Positions 16,416-24,889 of a DNA stretch of 64,000 nt are shown one piece after another. The stretch spans positions 248,001-312,000 of the forward strand of contig NZ_CP151632.1 of NCBI RefSeq assembly GCF_040144835.1, read 5' to 3'. The position numbers and the translations under genes were made by a program. The stretch is from Microbacterium sp. LWS13-1.2. Lineage in GTDB: Bacteria; Actinomycetota; Actinomycetes; Actinomycetales; Microbacteriaceae. The notes below the pieces were generated by a model. That model was not told the origin of the DNA. It ran no database searches and saw nothing but the letters and a program-made list of their open reading frames with translations. How positions within the stretch are numbered: position 1 is the stretch's first letter; every line of letters begins with the position of its first letter.

Positions 16416-17798
16416 ATGAAGCCACTTCTGAATGTCGCCGCGGGCGAGAGCACTGCCACCGAGGCGGGAGAACAGGAAGTGACCGGAGAAATCCTTGCGA
16501 TCAGGGGCGGGCGACCGCTGACCGGTCGCGTCGAGGTCAAGGGTGCGAAGAACCTCGTCACCAAGGCGATGGTCGCCGCTCTTCTCGGCGAGACGGTGAG
16601 CACGCTGCGCGATGTCCCCGACATCAGCGATGTGCACGTCGTGCGCTCGCTCCTCGAGGTGCACGGTGTGCGCGTCGACGACGGCGACGAGGAGGGCACC
16701 TTCCACTTCGACCCCAGCGGCGCCGTCTCGGCCCACTTCGAGGAGATCGACGCACACGCCGGAGCCTCGCGTATCCCGATCCTGTTCTGCGGCCCCCTGC
16801 TGCATCTGCTCGGCGAGGCACTCATCCCCGATCTCGGCGGCTGCCGCATCGGCGACCGGCCGATCAACTTCCACATGGACGCCCTGCGCGCGTTCGGCGC
16901 TGTCGTCGACAAGAGCTACGAGGGCATCCGGATCACGGCACCGAACGGCCTGCACGGCGCGAACATCGAGCTGCCCTATCCGAGCGTGGGCGCGACCGAG
17001 CAGGTGCTGCTGACCGCCGTCAAGGCCAAGGGCACCACCGAGCTGCGCAACGCCGCCATCGAGCCCGAGATCATGGATCTGATCGCGGTGCTGCAGAAGA
17101 TGGGCGCGATCATCTCGTACGAGCCCAATCGCGTCATCCTCATCGAGGGCGTCGACACGCTCCAGGGCTACGACCACCGGGCGATCTTCGACCGCAACGA
17201 GGCCGCCTCCTGGGCATGCGCCGCTCTCGCCACCGACGGCGACATCTTCGTCGGCGGCGCGCGGCAGCAGGAGATGCTGACCTTCCTCAACGTCTTCCGC
17301 AAGGCCGGCGGCTGGTTCGACGTGCGCGAGGACGGCATCCAGTTCCGTCGTGACGGCGCGCTCAAGCCCGTCGTCGTCGAGACCGACGTGCACCCCGGGT
17401 TCATGACGGACTGGCAGCAGCCCCTCATCGTCGCGCTGACGCAGGCGGAGGGCATCTCGATCGTCCACGAGACGGTGTACGAGAACCGTCTGGGCTTCAC
17501 CGACGCGCTCAACCAGATGGGCGCCGACATCGTCGTGCACCCGCGCGGCCTCGACGCCCCCGGCCGGCGCGTCCCACGCCGTGCGCTGGAGCAGGCCGCG
17601 GTCATCAACGGCCCGACCGCCCTCCACGGCGCGGACGTGGTCGTGCCCGACCTGCGCGGCGGCTACAGCTACGTCATTGCAGCTCTCGCGGCCGAAGGAG
17701 AGTCGATCGTGCGCAATGTCGGCATCATCCGCCGCGGCTACGAGAAGTTCCTCGCCAAGCTCGACATGCTCGGCGCCGACTTCGACGTCATCGGATAG
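16416..17798 (+). CDS. murA: UDP-N-acetylglucosamine 1-carboxyvinyltransferase
   Basis: Transfers enolpyruvate from PEP to UDP-GlcNAc, the first committed step of peptidoglycan synthesis. It has 460 residues, longer than the usual 420 because of about 25 N-terminal residues before GEILAIRGGRPLTGRVEVKG. The PEP-reactive cysteine is Cys143 in GGCRIGDRP (Cys115 in the E. coli protein), so the enzyme has the fosfomycin-sensitive form. KGAKNLVTK and the C-terminal DLRGGYSYVIAALAAEGES are also typical. ATG 16416 lies 39 nt after the leu terminator; plsC follows after 4 nt. Confidence 0.95.
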   Translation: MKPLLNVAAGESTATEAGEQEVTGEILAIRGGRPLTGRVEVKGAKNLVTKAMVAALLGETVSTLRDVPDISDVHVVRSLLEVHGVRVDDGDEEGTFHFDPSGAVSAHFEEIDAHAGASRIPILFCGPLLHLLGEALIPDLGGCRIGDRPINFHMDALRAFGAVVDKSYEGIRITAPNGLHGANIELPYPSVGATEQVLLTAVKAKGTTELRNAAIEPEIMDLIAVLQKMGAIISYEPNRVILIEGVDTLQGYDHRAIFDRNEAASWACAALATDGDIFVGGARQQEMLTFLNVFRKAGGWFDVREDGIQFRRDGALKPVVVETDVHPGFMTDWQQPLIVALTQAEGISIVHETVYENRLGFTDALNQMGADIVVHPRGLDAPGRRVPRRALEQAAVINGPTALHGADVVVPDLRGGYSYVIAALAAEGESIVRNVGIIRRGYEKFLAKLDMLGADFDVIG

Positions 17799-17802
17799 CC
17801 CG

Positions 17803-18567
17803 GTGGCGACCGATCGTCGGCGCGCATCGGCCGAGAAGAGGCGCCCGAGCGTCTTCTGGCCGCTGGCGGCCATCGTGGTGCCCTTGCTCAGCCTGCTGTT
17901 CAAGCTCGAGGTCGAAGGCGCCGAGAAGCTCCCGCGCGAGGGCGCCTACGTGCTCGCGCCCAACCACGTCAGCGAGGTCGACCCGCTCGTCGTCGCCCTC
18001 GCAGTGTGGCGGAGCGGCCGGGCCCCCCGGTTCATGGCCAAGGAGAGCCTGTTCCGCGTGCCGGTGCTCGGCGCCGTGCTGCGCGCCACCGGGATGGTGC
18101 CGGTTGCACGCGCGACGTCTGCCGCCTCGGCCCGTGCGACGCTCGAAGCCTCGGAGACGCTCGTCGAGCATGGCCGGGGCGTGATCGTCTATCCCGAGGG
18201 CTCGCTCACGCGCGAGCCCGACCTGTGGCCCATGCGCGGAAAGACCGGTGCCGTGCGTCTCGCGCTGGCGGGCGGCATCCCCGTCATCCCGATGGCGCAT
18301 TGGGGCGCCCAGCAGGTGCTGCCCCGCTACGGCAAGCTCAAGCTGTGGCCGCTGCGCCGCCGCGTGCGGGTGATCGTCGGCGACCCCGTGGACCTGTCGG
18401 CCTACGCCGGGCGTGCGTCGTCGCAGACCGCACTCGTCGAGGCGACCGACGCCGTGATGGCCGACATCGCCGGGCTGCTCTCGCAGTTGCGCGGCGAGCC
18501 GGCGCCGTCGGGGCGCTGGAACCCGGCCGATCACGGCCAGAAGGAGACGGGGCGCCTTGAGCCGTAG
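17803..18567 (+). CDS. plsC: 1-acyl-sn-glycerol-3-phosphate acyltransferase
   Basis: Membrane-associated acyltransferase adding the second acyl chain in phosphatidic acid synthesis; 254 residues. The catalytic HxxxxD motif is NHVSEVDPL, and the PEGT-like block is YPEGSLTREP. A hydrophobic segment at about 16-33 (FWPLAAIVVPLLSLLF) could anchor it. The GTG at 17803 follows the murA stop by 4 nt, and its end overlaps gpsA by 11 nt. Adjacency to gpsA, which makes glycerol 3-phosphate, fits the role. Confidence 0.9.
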   Translation: MATDRRRASAEKRRPSVFWPLAAIVVPLLSLLFKLEVEGAEKLPREGAYVLAPNHVSEVDPLVVALAVWRSGRAPRFMAKESLFRVPVLGAVLRATGMVPVARATSAASARATLEASETLVEHGRGVIVYPEGSLTREPDLWPMRGKTGAVRLALAGGIPVIPMAHWGAQQVLPRYGKLKLWPLRRRVRVIVGDPVDLSAYAGRASSQTALVEATDAVMADIAGLLSQLRGEPAPSGRWNPADHGQKETGRLEP

Positions 18568-19693
18568 GCAGGATGCCGCACGCCCGCGCGTCGCCGTCGT
18601 CGGCGCGGGCAGCTGGGGCACGACATTCGGCAAGATCCTTGCCGACGGCGGCGCCCACGTGACCATGTGGGCGCGTCGTCCGGAGCTGGCGAGCGAGATC
18701 CAGGAGGGCAAGCGCAACAGCGAGTACCTCCCCGGCATCAACCTGCCGCGTGACATGCACGCCACGCATCACCTCTCCGAGGCGCTCGAGGGCGCCGAGC
18801 AGATCTACCTCTCCATTCCCAGCCAGGCGGTGCGGCAGAACCTCAAGGCCGTCCGGCCTCTGATCGCCCAGAGCGACGCGCCGATCGTGTCGCTCATGAA
18901 GGGCGTCGAGCGACGCACGGGTCTGCGCATGAGCCAGGTGATCGAGCAGGAGCTGCACTGCGATCCTGCGCGCATCGCGGTCGCATCGGGACCGAACCTC
19001 GCGCTCGAGATCGCACGGGAGCAGCCGACGGCGGCCGTCATCTCGTCGACCAGCCAGGAGACGGCGGAGGCCGTCGCCCGCCGTGCCCGCAACCAGTACT
19101 TCCGCACCTTCGTGAACACCGACGTCATCGGCACCGAGTTCGGCGGCGTGCTCAAGAACCTCATCGCGGTGGCCATCGGCATCGTGGACGGGGTGGGCTA
19201 CGGCGAGAACACGAAGGCCTCGATCATCACGCGCGGCCTCGTCGAGATGACCGACTTCGCGGTGGCGTTCGGCGCGCAGCACGAGACGCTGCAGGGCCTC
19301 GCCGGCCTCGGCGACCTCATCGCGACGTGCCAGTCGCCGCTCAGCCGCAACAACACCGCCGGACGCCTGCTGGGTCAGGGCTACCGCTTCGACGACGTGG
19401 TCAAGCAGATGAACCAGACCGCGGAGGGGCTCGCCTCGGTCGCGCCCATCCTGCAGCTGGCACGCGATGTGGGCGTGCAGATGCCCATCGTCGAGCAGGT
19501 CAAGATGGTGCTCGACGGGACCATGAATCCGCGCGACATCGCGCCGCATCTCACGACAGACGACGACACCCCCCAGGGCGAGAGGACGACGAATGGACAA
19601 GCCGGCGGTGGCGGTGCTCTTTGGCGGTCGATCCAGCGAGCACTCGATCAGTTCCGCAACGGCGGGCGGGGTGCTGCGGGCGATCGACCGTGA
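18557..19693 (+). CDS. gpsA: Glycerol-3-phosphate dehydrogenase [NAD(P)+], with overlapping C-terminal extension
   Basis: Makes sn-glycerol 3-phosphate from dihydroxyacetone phosphate for phospholipids. The NAD-binding motif VAVVGAGSWGTTFGKIL and the catalytic region GVLKNLIAVAIGIVDG are intact. The TTG start at 18557 is supported by AAGGAG upstream, and all the family core lies in frame. At 378 residues it is about 40 longer than usual. The family sequence ends near residue 335, and the last 33 codons overlap the start of ddl in another frame by 101 nt. The tail is Gly/Arg-rich (GQAGGGGALWRS) and looks like a chance extension after loss of an earlier stop. Confidence 0.92.
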   Translation: MSRRQDAARPRVAVVGAGSWGTTFGKILADGGAHVTMWARRPELASEIQEGKRNSEYLPGINLPRDMHATHHLSEALEGAEQIYLSIPSQAVRQNLKAVRPLIAQSDAPIVSLMKGVERRTGLRMSQVIEQELHCDPARIAVASGPNLALEIAREQPTAAVISSTSQETAEAVARRARNQYFRTFVNTDVIGTEFGGVLKNLIAVAIGIVDGVGYGENTKASIITRGLVEMTDFAVAFGAQHETLQGLAGLGDLIATCQSPLSRNNTAGRLLGQGYRFDDVVKQMNQTAEGLASVAPILQLARDVGVQMPIVEQVKMVLDGTMNPRDIAPHLTTDDDTPQGERTTNGQAGGGGALWRSIQRALDQFRNGGRGAAGDRP

Positions 19694-20711
19694 CAGCTAC
19701 CGCGTGATCCCCATCGGGATCACGCGCGACGGCGTCTTCGTTCTCGAGGAGGACGACCCCGACAAGTTCGCGCTCGACGCCGACCGGCTTCCCGAGGTGG
19801 CCGACAACGGCACGCGCGTGGTGTGGCCCGAGGGTGGCGCCGACCGCACGCTTCGCGTCCGGCGCGCCGACGGCTCGGTGGACGAGCTCGGCCGCCTCGA
19901 CGTCGTGCTCCCGATCCTGCACGGCCTCCACGGCGAGGACGGCACGGTGCAGGGCTTCTTCGACACGCTCGGCATCCCGTACGCCGGCGGGGGTGTGCTC
20001 GACTCCGCGCTGTGCATGGACAAGCACTTCATGAAGATCGTGCTCGCCGCGGCCGGCGTGCCGGTGTCACCGTCGATCACGGTCACGCGCGCCCGCTGGG
20101 AGAGCAACCCCGAGGGCGTGCGCGCGGATGCCGCGCCCCTCGGCGAGCCGACGTTCGTTAAGCCGGCCCGTGCCGGCTCGAGCGTGGGGGTGTCGAAGGT
20201 GCACGATGCCACCGAGCTCGACGACGCACTCGCGATCGCGTTCGCGGAGGACGACAAGGTGCTCATCGAGTCGGCGATCGTGGGCCGCGAGGTCGAGGTG
20301 GCGATCCTGGAGGGACGCGGCGGCGGGGCCCCGCGGGCGTCGCTGCCCGGCGAGATCGTGCTCACGACCCGCGAGTTCTACGACTTCGAGGGCAAGTACC
20401 TCGGGGGCGACGGTGCCGAGGTGGTCTGCCCCGCCGATCTCACCGACAGCGAGATCGCGGCGATCCAGGAGCTCGGCATCCGCGCGTTCCAGGCGGTCGA
20501 CGGCAAGGGCCTCGCGCGCGTGGACTTCTTCCTCACGGCGGACGGCCTCTACGTCAACGAGCTCAACACGATGCCCGGCTTCACGCCGATCTCGATGTTC
20601 CCCAAGTGCTGGATCGCCTCGGGCCTCTCATACCCGCAGCTGATCACCGAGCTCATCGACACGGCGCTCGAGCGCACGGCAGGCGCGGCGGTCGAAGCGG
20701 CCGCGCGCTGA
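19593..20711 (+). CDS. ddl: D-alanine--D-alanine ligase
   Basis: ATP-grasp enzyme joining two D-alanines for peptidoglycan; 372 residues, the usual 340-375. The N-terminal motif VAVLFGGRSSEHSISSATAG is diagnostic. The ATP-binding FVKPARAGSSVGVSKV and the C-terminal metal site YVNELNTMPGFTPISMFP are intact. ATG 19593 lies inside the gpsA frame. The group murA-plsC-gpsA-ddl-thiL is a familiar actinobacterial arrangement. Confidence 0.95.
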   Translation: MDKPAVAVLFGGRSSEHSISSATAGGVLRAIDRDSYRVIPIGITRDGVFVLEEDDPDKFALDADRLPEVADNGTRVVWPEGGADRTLRVRRADGSVDELGRLDVVLPILHGLHGEDGTVQGFFDTLGIPYAGGGVLDSALCMDKHFMKIVLAAAGVPVSPSITVTRARWESNPEGVRADAAPLGEPTFVKPARAGSSVGVSKVHDATELDDALAIAFAEDDKVLIESAIVGREVEVAILEGRGGGAPRASLPGEIVLTTREFYDFEGKYLGGDGAEVVCPADLTDSEIAAIQELGIRAFQAVDGKGLARVDFFLTADGLYVNELNTMPGFTPISMFPKCWIASGLSYPQLITELIDTALERTAGAAVEAAAR

Positions 20712-20757
20712 GCTTGGGCTGTGCGGGCGTCGGCTCGTCGAGCCGCGGCGGCGACGA

Positions 20758-21255
20758 TCAGGGTGCCGGCGTCGCCTCGGCGCGGTCGAGGCACTCGCCG
20801 TCGACCGGCAGCACGCTCACGATCGGCGAAAGGGCGTCGAGGACGTCGCGGCTGGACGCCCCGTTGCCGTCCTCGTCGGCGGTGGTGTCGAGATAGATCT
20901 CGACGGCGGGGGTGCGGCCGAACGTCGTGATCCGGAAGCGGGGCGCATCGGAGTCGTCCACGATCCAGTCGACCCCGGCGACGCTCTGGCAGCGCAGGGT
21001 GGTCGGCCCCGGCGGCTCGACCCCGCACGTCAGCAGGACCCTGGCAGGCTCGCCCCACGCGCCGGTGGCCTGTGCGTCGGTCCAGCGGCGCGGCTGCCCG
21101 CTCAGCGTGTCGGGCAGGTTGGACGTGATCTCGGCGCACTGGGGATCGTTCGCAGCCTCGGCCGGATCGAGGTCGACGGTCGACGTGCAGCCCGCGAGTG
21201 CCAGCGCGGCGACCGCAGCGAGTCCGAGGGCAGCCAGTGAGGGGAGAACACGCAC
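20758..21255 (-). CDS. DUF3515 family lipoprotein
   Basis: A 165-residue secreted lipoprotein. The signal peptide is VLPSLAALGLAAVAALALAG with lipobox LAGC (Cys at about residue 23). The mature part has cysteines at QCAEI, LTCGVE and LRCQSV, plus GECLDR, which could form disulfides. DUF3515 genes sit beside ddl or thiL in many actinobacteria, which supports the family call; the function is unknown. The start is GTG 21255, divergent from thiL with a 57-nt gap. Confidence 0.75.
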   Translation of the reverse strand: MRVLPSLAALGLAAVAALALAGCTSTVDLDPAEAANDPQCAEITSNLPDTLSGQPRRWTDAQATGAWGEPARVLLTCGVEPPGPTTLRCQSVAGVDWIVDDSDAPRFRITTFGRTPAVEIYLDTTADEDGNGASSRDVLDALSPIVSVLPVDGECLDRAEATPAP

Positions 21256-21300
21256 CGCTCCAGGCTAACCCCGCGGAACGGTCGCCCTCGCCGCCGGCGG

Positions 21301-21306
21301 TAGCGT
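21301..21306 (+). promoter_or_regulatory. -10 box TAGCGT for leaderless thiL mRNA
   Basis: TAGCGT is separated by 6 nt from the thiL GTG, so the transcript probably begins at the start codon. Confidence 0.5.
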
Positions 21307-21312
21307 GGTGAT

Positions 21313-22308
21313 GTGGACGACGAGCGCGGGGATCCGACGGTGGGCGAGCTCAGCGAGGGACGGATCCTCCGGCGGATCCTCGAACGCCTGGGCGAGTCCA
21401 ACGCACTGGTCGGCCCGGGCGACGACGCCGCCGTGATCGCCGCCGCGGACGGCCGCGTGGTCGCCACCGTCGACACGCTCGTCCACGGGCCCGACTTCCG
21501 CCTCGCGTGGTCGAGCGCGTACGACCTCGGCTACAAGGCGGCCGCGGTCAACCTCGCCGACATCGCCGCGATGGGGGCGACGCCGACCGCTCTGCTGGTC
21601 GCCCTCGCGATGCCCGACGAGACGCGGCTGTCGTTCGTCACCGGCATCGCCGACGGCCTGCGGGCGGCATGTCGCGACCTGGCGCCCGGCTGCCGCGTCG
21701 AGGGCGGCGACCTGACCGTGTCGGACACACTCACGATCGCAGTCACGGCGCTGGGCGCCCTGGCAGGACGCGCACCTGTGCTCCGCTCGGGTGCCCACGT
21801 CGGCGACGTCGTCGCCGTCGCCGGAGAACTGGGCCGTGCGGCGCGCGGTCTGCGCACACTCTTCACCCGCTTCACGGATGCCGCGGGCGATCCGGTCGCC
21901 GTCGACGAGCGCGTTCTTGGGCCCGCCGAGTTGACCGATCTCGCGGCGCAGCTGCGGCCGTCACCTCCCGTGTGGCTCGGCCCCGACGCCGCGGATGCGG
22001 GCGCGACGGCGATGATGGACGTGTCCGACGGGCTCGTGCTGGACGCGACCCGCCTGGCCGCGGCATCCGGTGTCACCCTCGCGCTGGAATCGGCGCTGCT
22101 CGGCGCCGATCCCGCGTCGGCTCTGTCAGGCGGCGAGGATCACGCCCTTCTGGCGACCTTCCCTGTTCGCCGTCCGCTGCCGCACGGATTCGTGCGGGTG
22201 GGCGTGGTGCAGCCACGCGGCGCGGACGCCGTGCTGGTCGACGGCCGGCCGTACGAGGGGCGGGGCGGCTGGGATCCCTATCTCGACTGGGACGCCCGCA
22301 CGGGGTGA
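21313..22308 (+). CDS. thiL: Thiamine-monophosphate kinase
   Basis: Phosphorylates thiamine monophosphate to thiamine diphosphate; 331 residues, normal for the family. Motifs include LVGPGDDAAVIAAADGRVVA (Mg/ATP site), AAAVNLADIAAMGATPTALL and EGGDLTVSDTLTIAVTALG, all typical of the PurM-like fold, and a later MMDVSDGLVLDATRLAA. The GTG start at 21313 follows a -10 box by 6 nt and has no Shine-Dalgarno, in keeping with leaderless translation. Confidence 0.93.
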   Translation: MDDERGDPTVGELSEGRILRRILERLGESNALVGPGDDAAVIAAADGRVVATVDTLVHGPDFRLAWSSAYDLGYKAAAVNLADIAAMGATPTALLVALAMPDETRLSFVTGIADGLRAACRDLAPGCRVEGGDLTVSDTLTIAVTALGALAGRAPVLRSGAHVGDVVAVAGELGRAARGLRTLFTRFTDAAGDPVAVDERVLGPAELTDLAAQLRPSPPVWLGPDAADAGATAMMDVSDGLVLDATRLAAASGVTLALESALLGADPASALSGGEDHALLATFPVRRPLPHGFVRVGVVQPRGADAVLVDGRPYEGRGGWDPYLDWDARTG

Positions 22309-22331
22309 TGTGCGCTGTCGCCGCGGGACGC

Positions 22332-22337
22332 TAGCGT
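22332..22337 (+). promoter_or_regulatory. -10 box TAGCGT for leaderless hydrolase mRNA
   Basis: TAGCGT lies 6 nt before the GTG at 22344. Confidence 0.5.
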
Positions 22338-22343
22338 GACACG

Positions 22344-23714
22344 GTGACCGATCTGCTTCCCCGCTCGACACCCGAATCGCAGTCCGTGCCGTCGGCGGCG
22401 ATCTCCCGTCTCATCGCCGCGCTCGACGGCATCGACCACGTCCATACGCTGACGGTGCTGCGACACGGACACGTCATCGCCGAGGTGACCTGGGCGCCGT
22501 ACGAGCGCGATCTGCCGACGGCGATGTACTCCGTGAGCAAGAGCTTCACCTCGATCGCGGTCGGTCTCGCGATCGAGGAGGGACGGTTCGCGATCGACGA
22601 CCGCGTCGTCGACCTCATCCCGGATGCCGCTCCCGAGCGTCCCTCCGACCGGCTCGCCGCGCTCCGCGTGCGGCATCTGCTGACGATGGCGACCGGTCAC
22701 GCCGCCGAGCCGCCGCTCGACGACCGCGATTGGGCGGTCACCGCCCTCGCCGCCGACCTGGCATACGAGCCCGGGACGCACTGGCTCTACAACACGCCCG
22801 CCACCTACCTGCTGTCGCTGATCGTCCAGACCCGCACCGGCGAGCGGCTGCGCGAGTTCCTGCACCCGCGGCTGTTCGATCCGCTCGGCTTCCGCGACCC
22901 GCAGTGGCTGCAGAGTCCGACCGGCGTGGATGCGGGCGGCTTCGGGCTGTCGATCCGGCCGGAGGAGCTGGCCGTCTTCGGTCAGCTGCTTCTGCAGCGC
23001 GGTGAGTGGCAGGGCAGGCAGCTCGTCCCGGCCGAGTGGATCGACCAGGCCACGGCCCGCCAAGTGGCGAACCGGTCCGACAACGCCGACTGGCGCCAGG
23101 GCTACGGCTTCCAGTTCTGGCGCTGCCGCCACGGCGCCTACCGCGGCGACGGCGCCTTCGGCCAGTACCTCGTCATCCTCCCGGAGGCGGACGCAGTCGT
23201 CGCGATCACGGGAGGGTTGCCCGATATGCAGGTGACGCTCGACGCGGTCTGGGACGAGCTGCTGCCGGCTTTCGACACGGAGGATGCGGGGTCGCTCGAG
23301 GCCGTCCCCACGCCGATTCCCGCTCCGGGCGGCGACCTCCGCGACGGAGAGGTCCGCCATCGCTACGACGGTCCCGTGCGCGAACTGCGGATCGCCCACG
23401 GCGTGATCGAGATCGACGGCCGGGAACTGCGGTGCGTCCCCGGGGTCTGGTCGGTGTCGACGTTCGCCGACGACCCCGCGACCGGACGCGAGTGGTACGG
23501 CGACCAGGTGGCGGTCGCCGGAGGGTGGCGGGGCGACGTATTCGTCGCGGAACTGCGCATCCTCGGCGATGCGCCGACGTTCCGGCTCGAACTGGAGCCG
23601 AGCGGCCGGCTGCACATCACGCGTGACGTGGGGTTCGACGGCTCCGAGGTCTGGGAGGGCGCACCGGCGTCTCAGCCCGCGGCGGCGGCCCACCACAGCG
23701 CGGTGTCGCCGTAG
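22344..23714 (+). CDS. Serine hydrolase of the beta-lactamase / class C PBP family
   Basis: 456 residues. The N-terminal two thirds form a beta-lactamase-like domain with the nucleophile motif SVSK (SxxK, in MYSVSKSFTSIAVGL) and the second motif YNT (HWLYNTPATYLLS). The conserved HLLTMATGH lies between them. A C-terminal domain of about 120 residues is probably a beta-barrel accessory region. There is no signal peptide, so it is likely cytoplasmic, which argues for an esterase- or peptidase-like role rather than beta-lactam resistance. It overlaps the convergent rsmD by 43 nt at its 3' end. Confidence 0.85.
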   Translation: MTDLLPRSTPESQSVPSAAISRLIAALDGIDHVHTLTVLRHGHVIAEVTWAPYERDLPTAMYSVSKSFTSIAVGLAIEEGRFAIDDRVVDLIPDAAPERPSDRLAALRVRHLLTMATGHAAEPPLDDRDWAVTALAADLAYEPGTHWLYNTPATYLLSLIVQTRTGERLREFLHPRLFDPLGFRDPQWLQSPTGVDAGGFGLSIRPEELAVFGQLLLQRGEWQGRQLVPAEWIDQATARQVANRSDNADWRQGYGFQFWRCRHGAYRGDGAFGQYLVILPEADAVVAITGGLPDMQVTLDAVWDELLPAFDTEDAGSLEAVPTPIPAPGGDLRDGEVRHRYDGPVRELRIAHGVIEIDGRELRCVPGVWSVSTFADDPATGREWYGDQVAVAGGWRGDVFVAELRILGDAPTFRLELEPSGRLHITRDVGFDGSEVWEGAPASQPAAAAHHSAVSP

Positions 23715-24235
23715 CGCTTCGAGCGGCCGGCCACGAGCCCGTCCGGCAGCGTCGGCTGGGGTGAGCGCGCAGCGCGTTCGATGACGACATCCGCTCCCGG
23801 CGACAGGACCGGCACGAGCAGCGAGAGCGTCGACGACAGCTCGGCCTCGCTCACGTCGTAGGGCGGATCCAGGAACACGAGGTCGAACGGACCTCGCGCC
23901 GTCCGCAGGAACGCGTCGGCCGAGCTGCGGTGCACCCGCACGGCGGCCGCCGCACCCACGGCCTTCGCCACACGCGCGGCGTTGCGCTGCGCGACGGTCG
24001 CCGCTCGAGGCGACTTCTCGACGAGATCCGCGGATGCCGCGCCGCGGCTGAGCGCTTCGAGCCCGAGCGCGCCGGATCCGGCGTAGAGGTCGAGCACGAC
24101 CGCCCCGTGGAGGGTATCCGCGGACTCGAGCGCCCCGAACAGGGACTCGCGCACCCGGTCGCTGGTCGGCCGGGTGCCGGCGTCCGGCACATCGAGCACG
24201 AGGGAGCCGGCGCGGCCCGCGATGATGCGCGTCAT
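23672..24235 (-). CDS. rsmD: 16S rRNA (guanine(966)-N(2))-methyltransferase
   Basis: SAM-dependent N2-methylation of G966 of 16S rRNA; 187 residues, normal. It starts MTRIIAGRAGSLVLDVPD, has the target-side TRPTSDRVRESLFGAL, the SAM motif VLDLYAGSGALGLEALSRGA and the catalytic FLDPPYDV. The ATG at 24235 overlaps the upstream acyltransferase stop by 4 nt. The 3' end overlaps the convergent serine hydrolase by 43 nt. In many bacteria rsmD is followed by coaD, which here lies 2.9 kb away beyond recG. Confidence 0.92.
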   Translation of the reverse strand: MTRIIAGRAGSLVLDVPDAGTRPTSDRVRESLFGALESADTLHGAVVLDLYAGSGALGLEALSRGAASADLVEKSPRAATVAQRNAARVAKAVGAAAAVRVHRSSADAFLRTARGPFDLVFLDPPYDVSEAELSSTLSLLVPVLSPGADVVIERAARSPQPTLPDGLVAGRSKRYGDTALWWAAAAG

Positions 24236-24819
24236 CCCTTCACGATATCTCCGGCATCCTCCTCCCTGAGGCGGGGGACGGTGCGCAGCTCGGGACGCAG
24301 GCCGGACTTGTCGGCGTAGAACGCGCGGATCACATCCATGTCGGTGCGCACGTCTCCGGTGAGCCGGATGGTGGGGCCGAGGCCCGTCGTCATCGTGGTG
24401 CGGTCGACGTAGCCGAGGGTGACCGGCAGCTGCGCCTCGCGGCCGATGCGATAGAAGCCGGACTTCCAGTAGGCGCCGGAGCCGCGGGTGCCCTCCGGGG
24501 TGACGACGAGGCCGAACACCTCGCCCGCGCGGATCCGTGCGACCACGTCGCCCACCACCCGCGAGGGATCCGCCCGGTCGACGGGGATGCCGCCGAGGCC
24601 GCGCATGAGCGGGCCCTTCCAGCCCCGGAAAAGGCTTGCTTTGCCGAGCCAGCGCACCCGCATGCCGAGTCGCCACGCGATGCCGAGCATGAGGACGAAG
24701 TCCCAGTTCGAGGTGTGGGGCGCCCCCAGCAGCACCGTGGGGCGGTCGGGAGCCGGCGCGGTGGACAGCGTCCAGCGACTGCAGGCCCAGTAGACACGGG
24801 AGAGGAGTCGTCGGAGCAT
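24232..24819 (-). CDS. PlsC-like 1-acylglycerol-3-phosphate acyltransferase family protein
   Basis: 195 residues, shorter than PlsC. The acyltransferase motif HxxxxD appears as GAPHTSNWDFVLM and the PEGT block as VTPEGTRGSGAYWKSGF. It lacks a clear membrane anchor. It is coupled to rsmD by a 4-nt overlap and diverges from recG. The substrate is unknown; it could act on phospholipid or glycolipid precursors. It is distinct from the plsC at 17803. Confidence 0.85.
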   Translation of the reverse strand: MLRRLLSRVYWACSRWTLSTAPAPDRPTVLLGAPHTSNWDFVLMLGIAWRLGMRVRWLGKASLFRGWKGPLMRGLGGIPVDRADPSRVVGDVVARIRAGEVFGLVVTPEGTRGSGAYWKSGFYRIGREAQLPVTLGYVDRTTMTTGLGPTIRLTGDVRTDMDVIRAFYADKSGLRPELRTVPRLREEDAGDIVKG

Positions 24820-24877
24820 CTCGCCACCTTAGAGTCCGCCGCTGTGGTTCGGCCGACAGCGGGTCGGCGGCGGCTCC

Positions 24878-24883
24878 TAGACT
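24878..24883 (+). promoter_or_regulatory. -10 box TAGACT for leaderless recG mRNA
   Basis: TAGACT lies 6 nt before the recG ATG. Confidence 0.5.
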
Positions 24884-24889
24884 CGTCTC

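Noticed and set aside
22344..23714. Beta-lactamase conferring resistance
   Set aside because: The SxxK and YxN motifs only place it in the broad serine hydrolase family; there is no signal peptide and a non-lactamase C-terminal domain.
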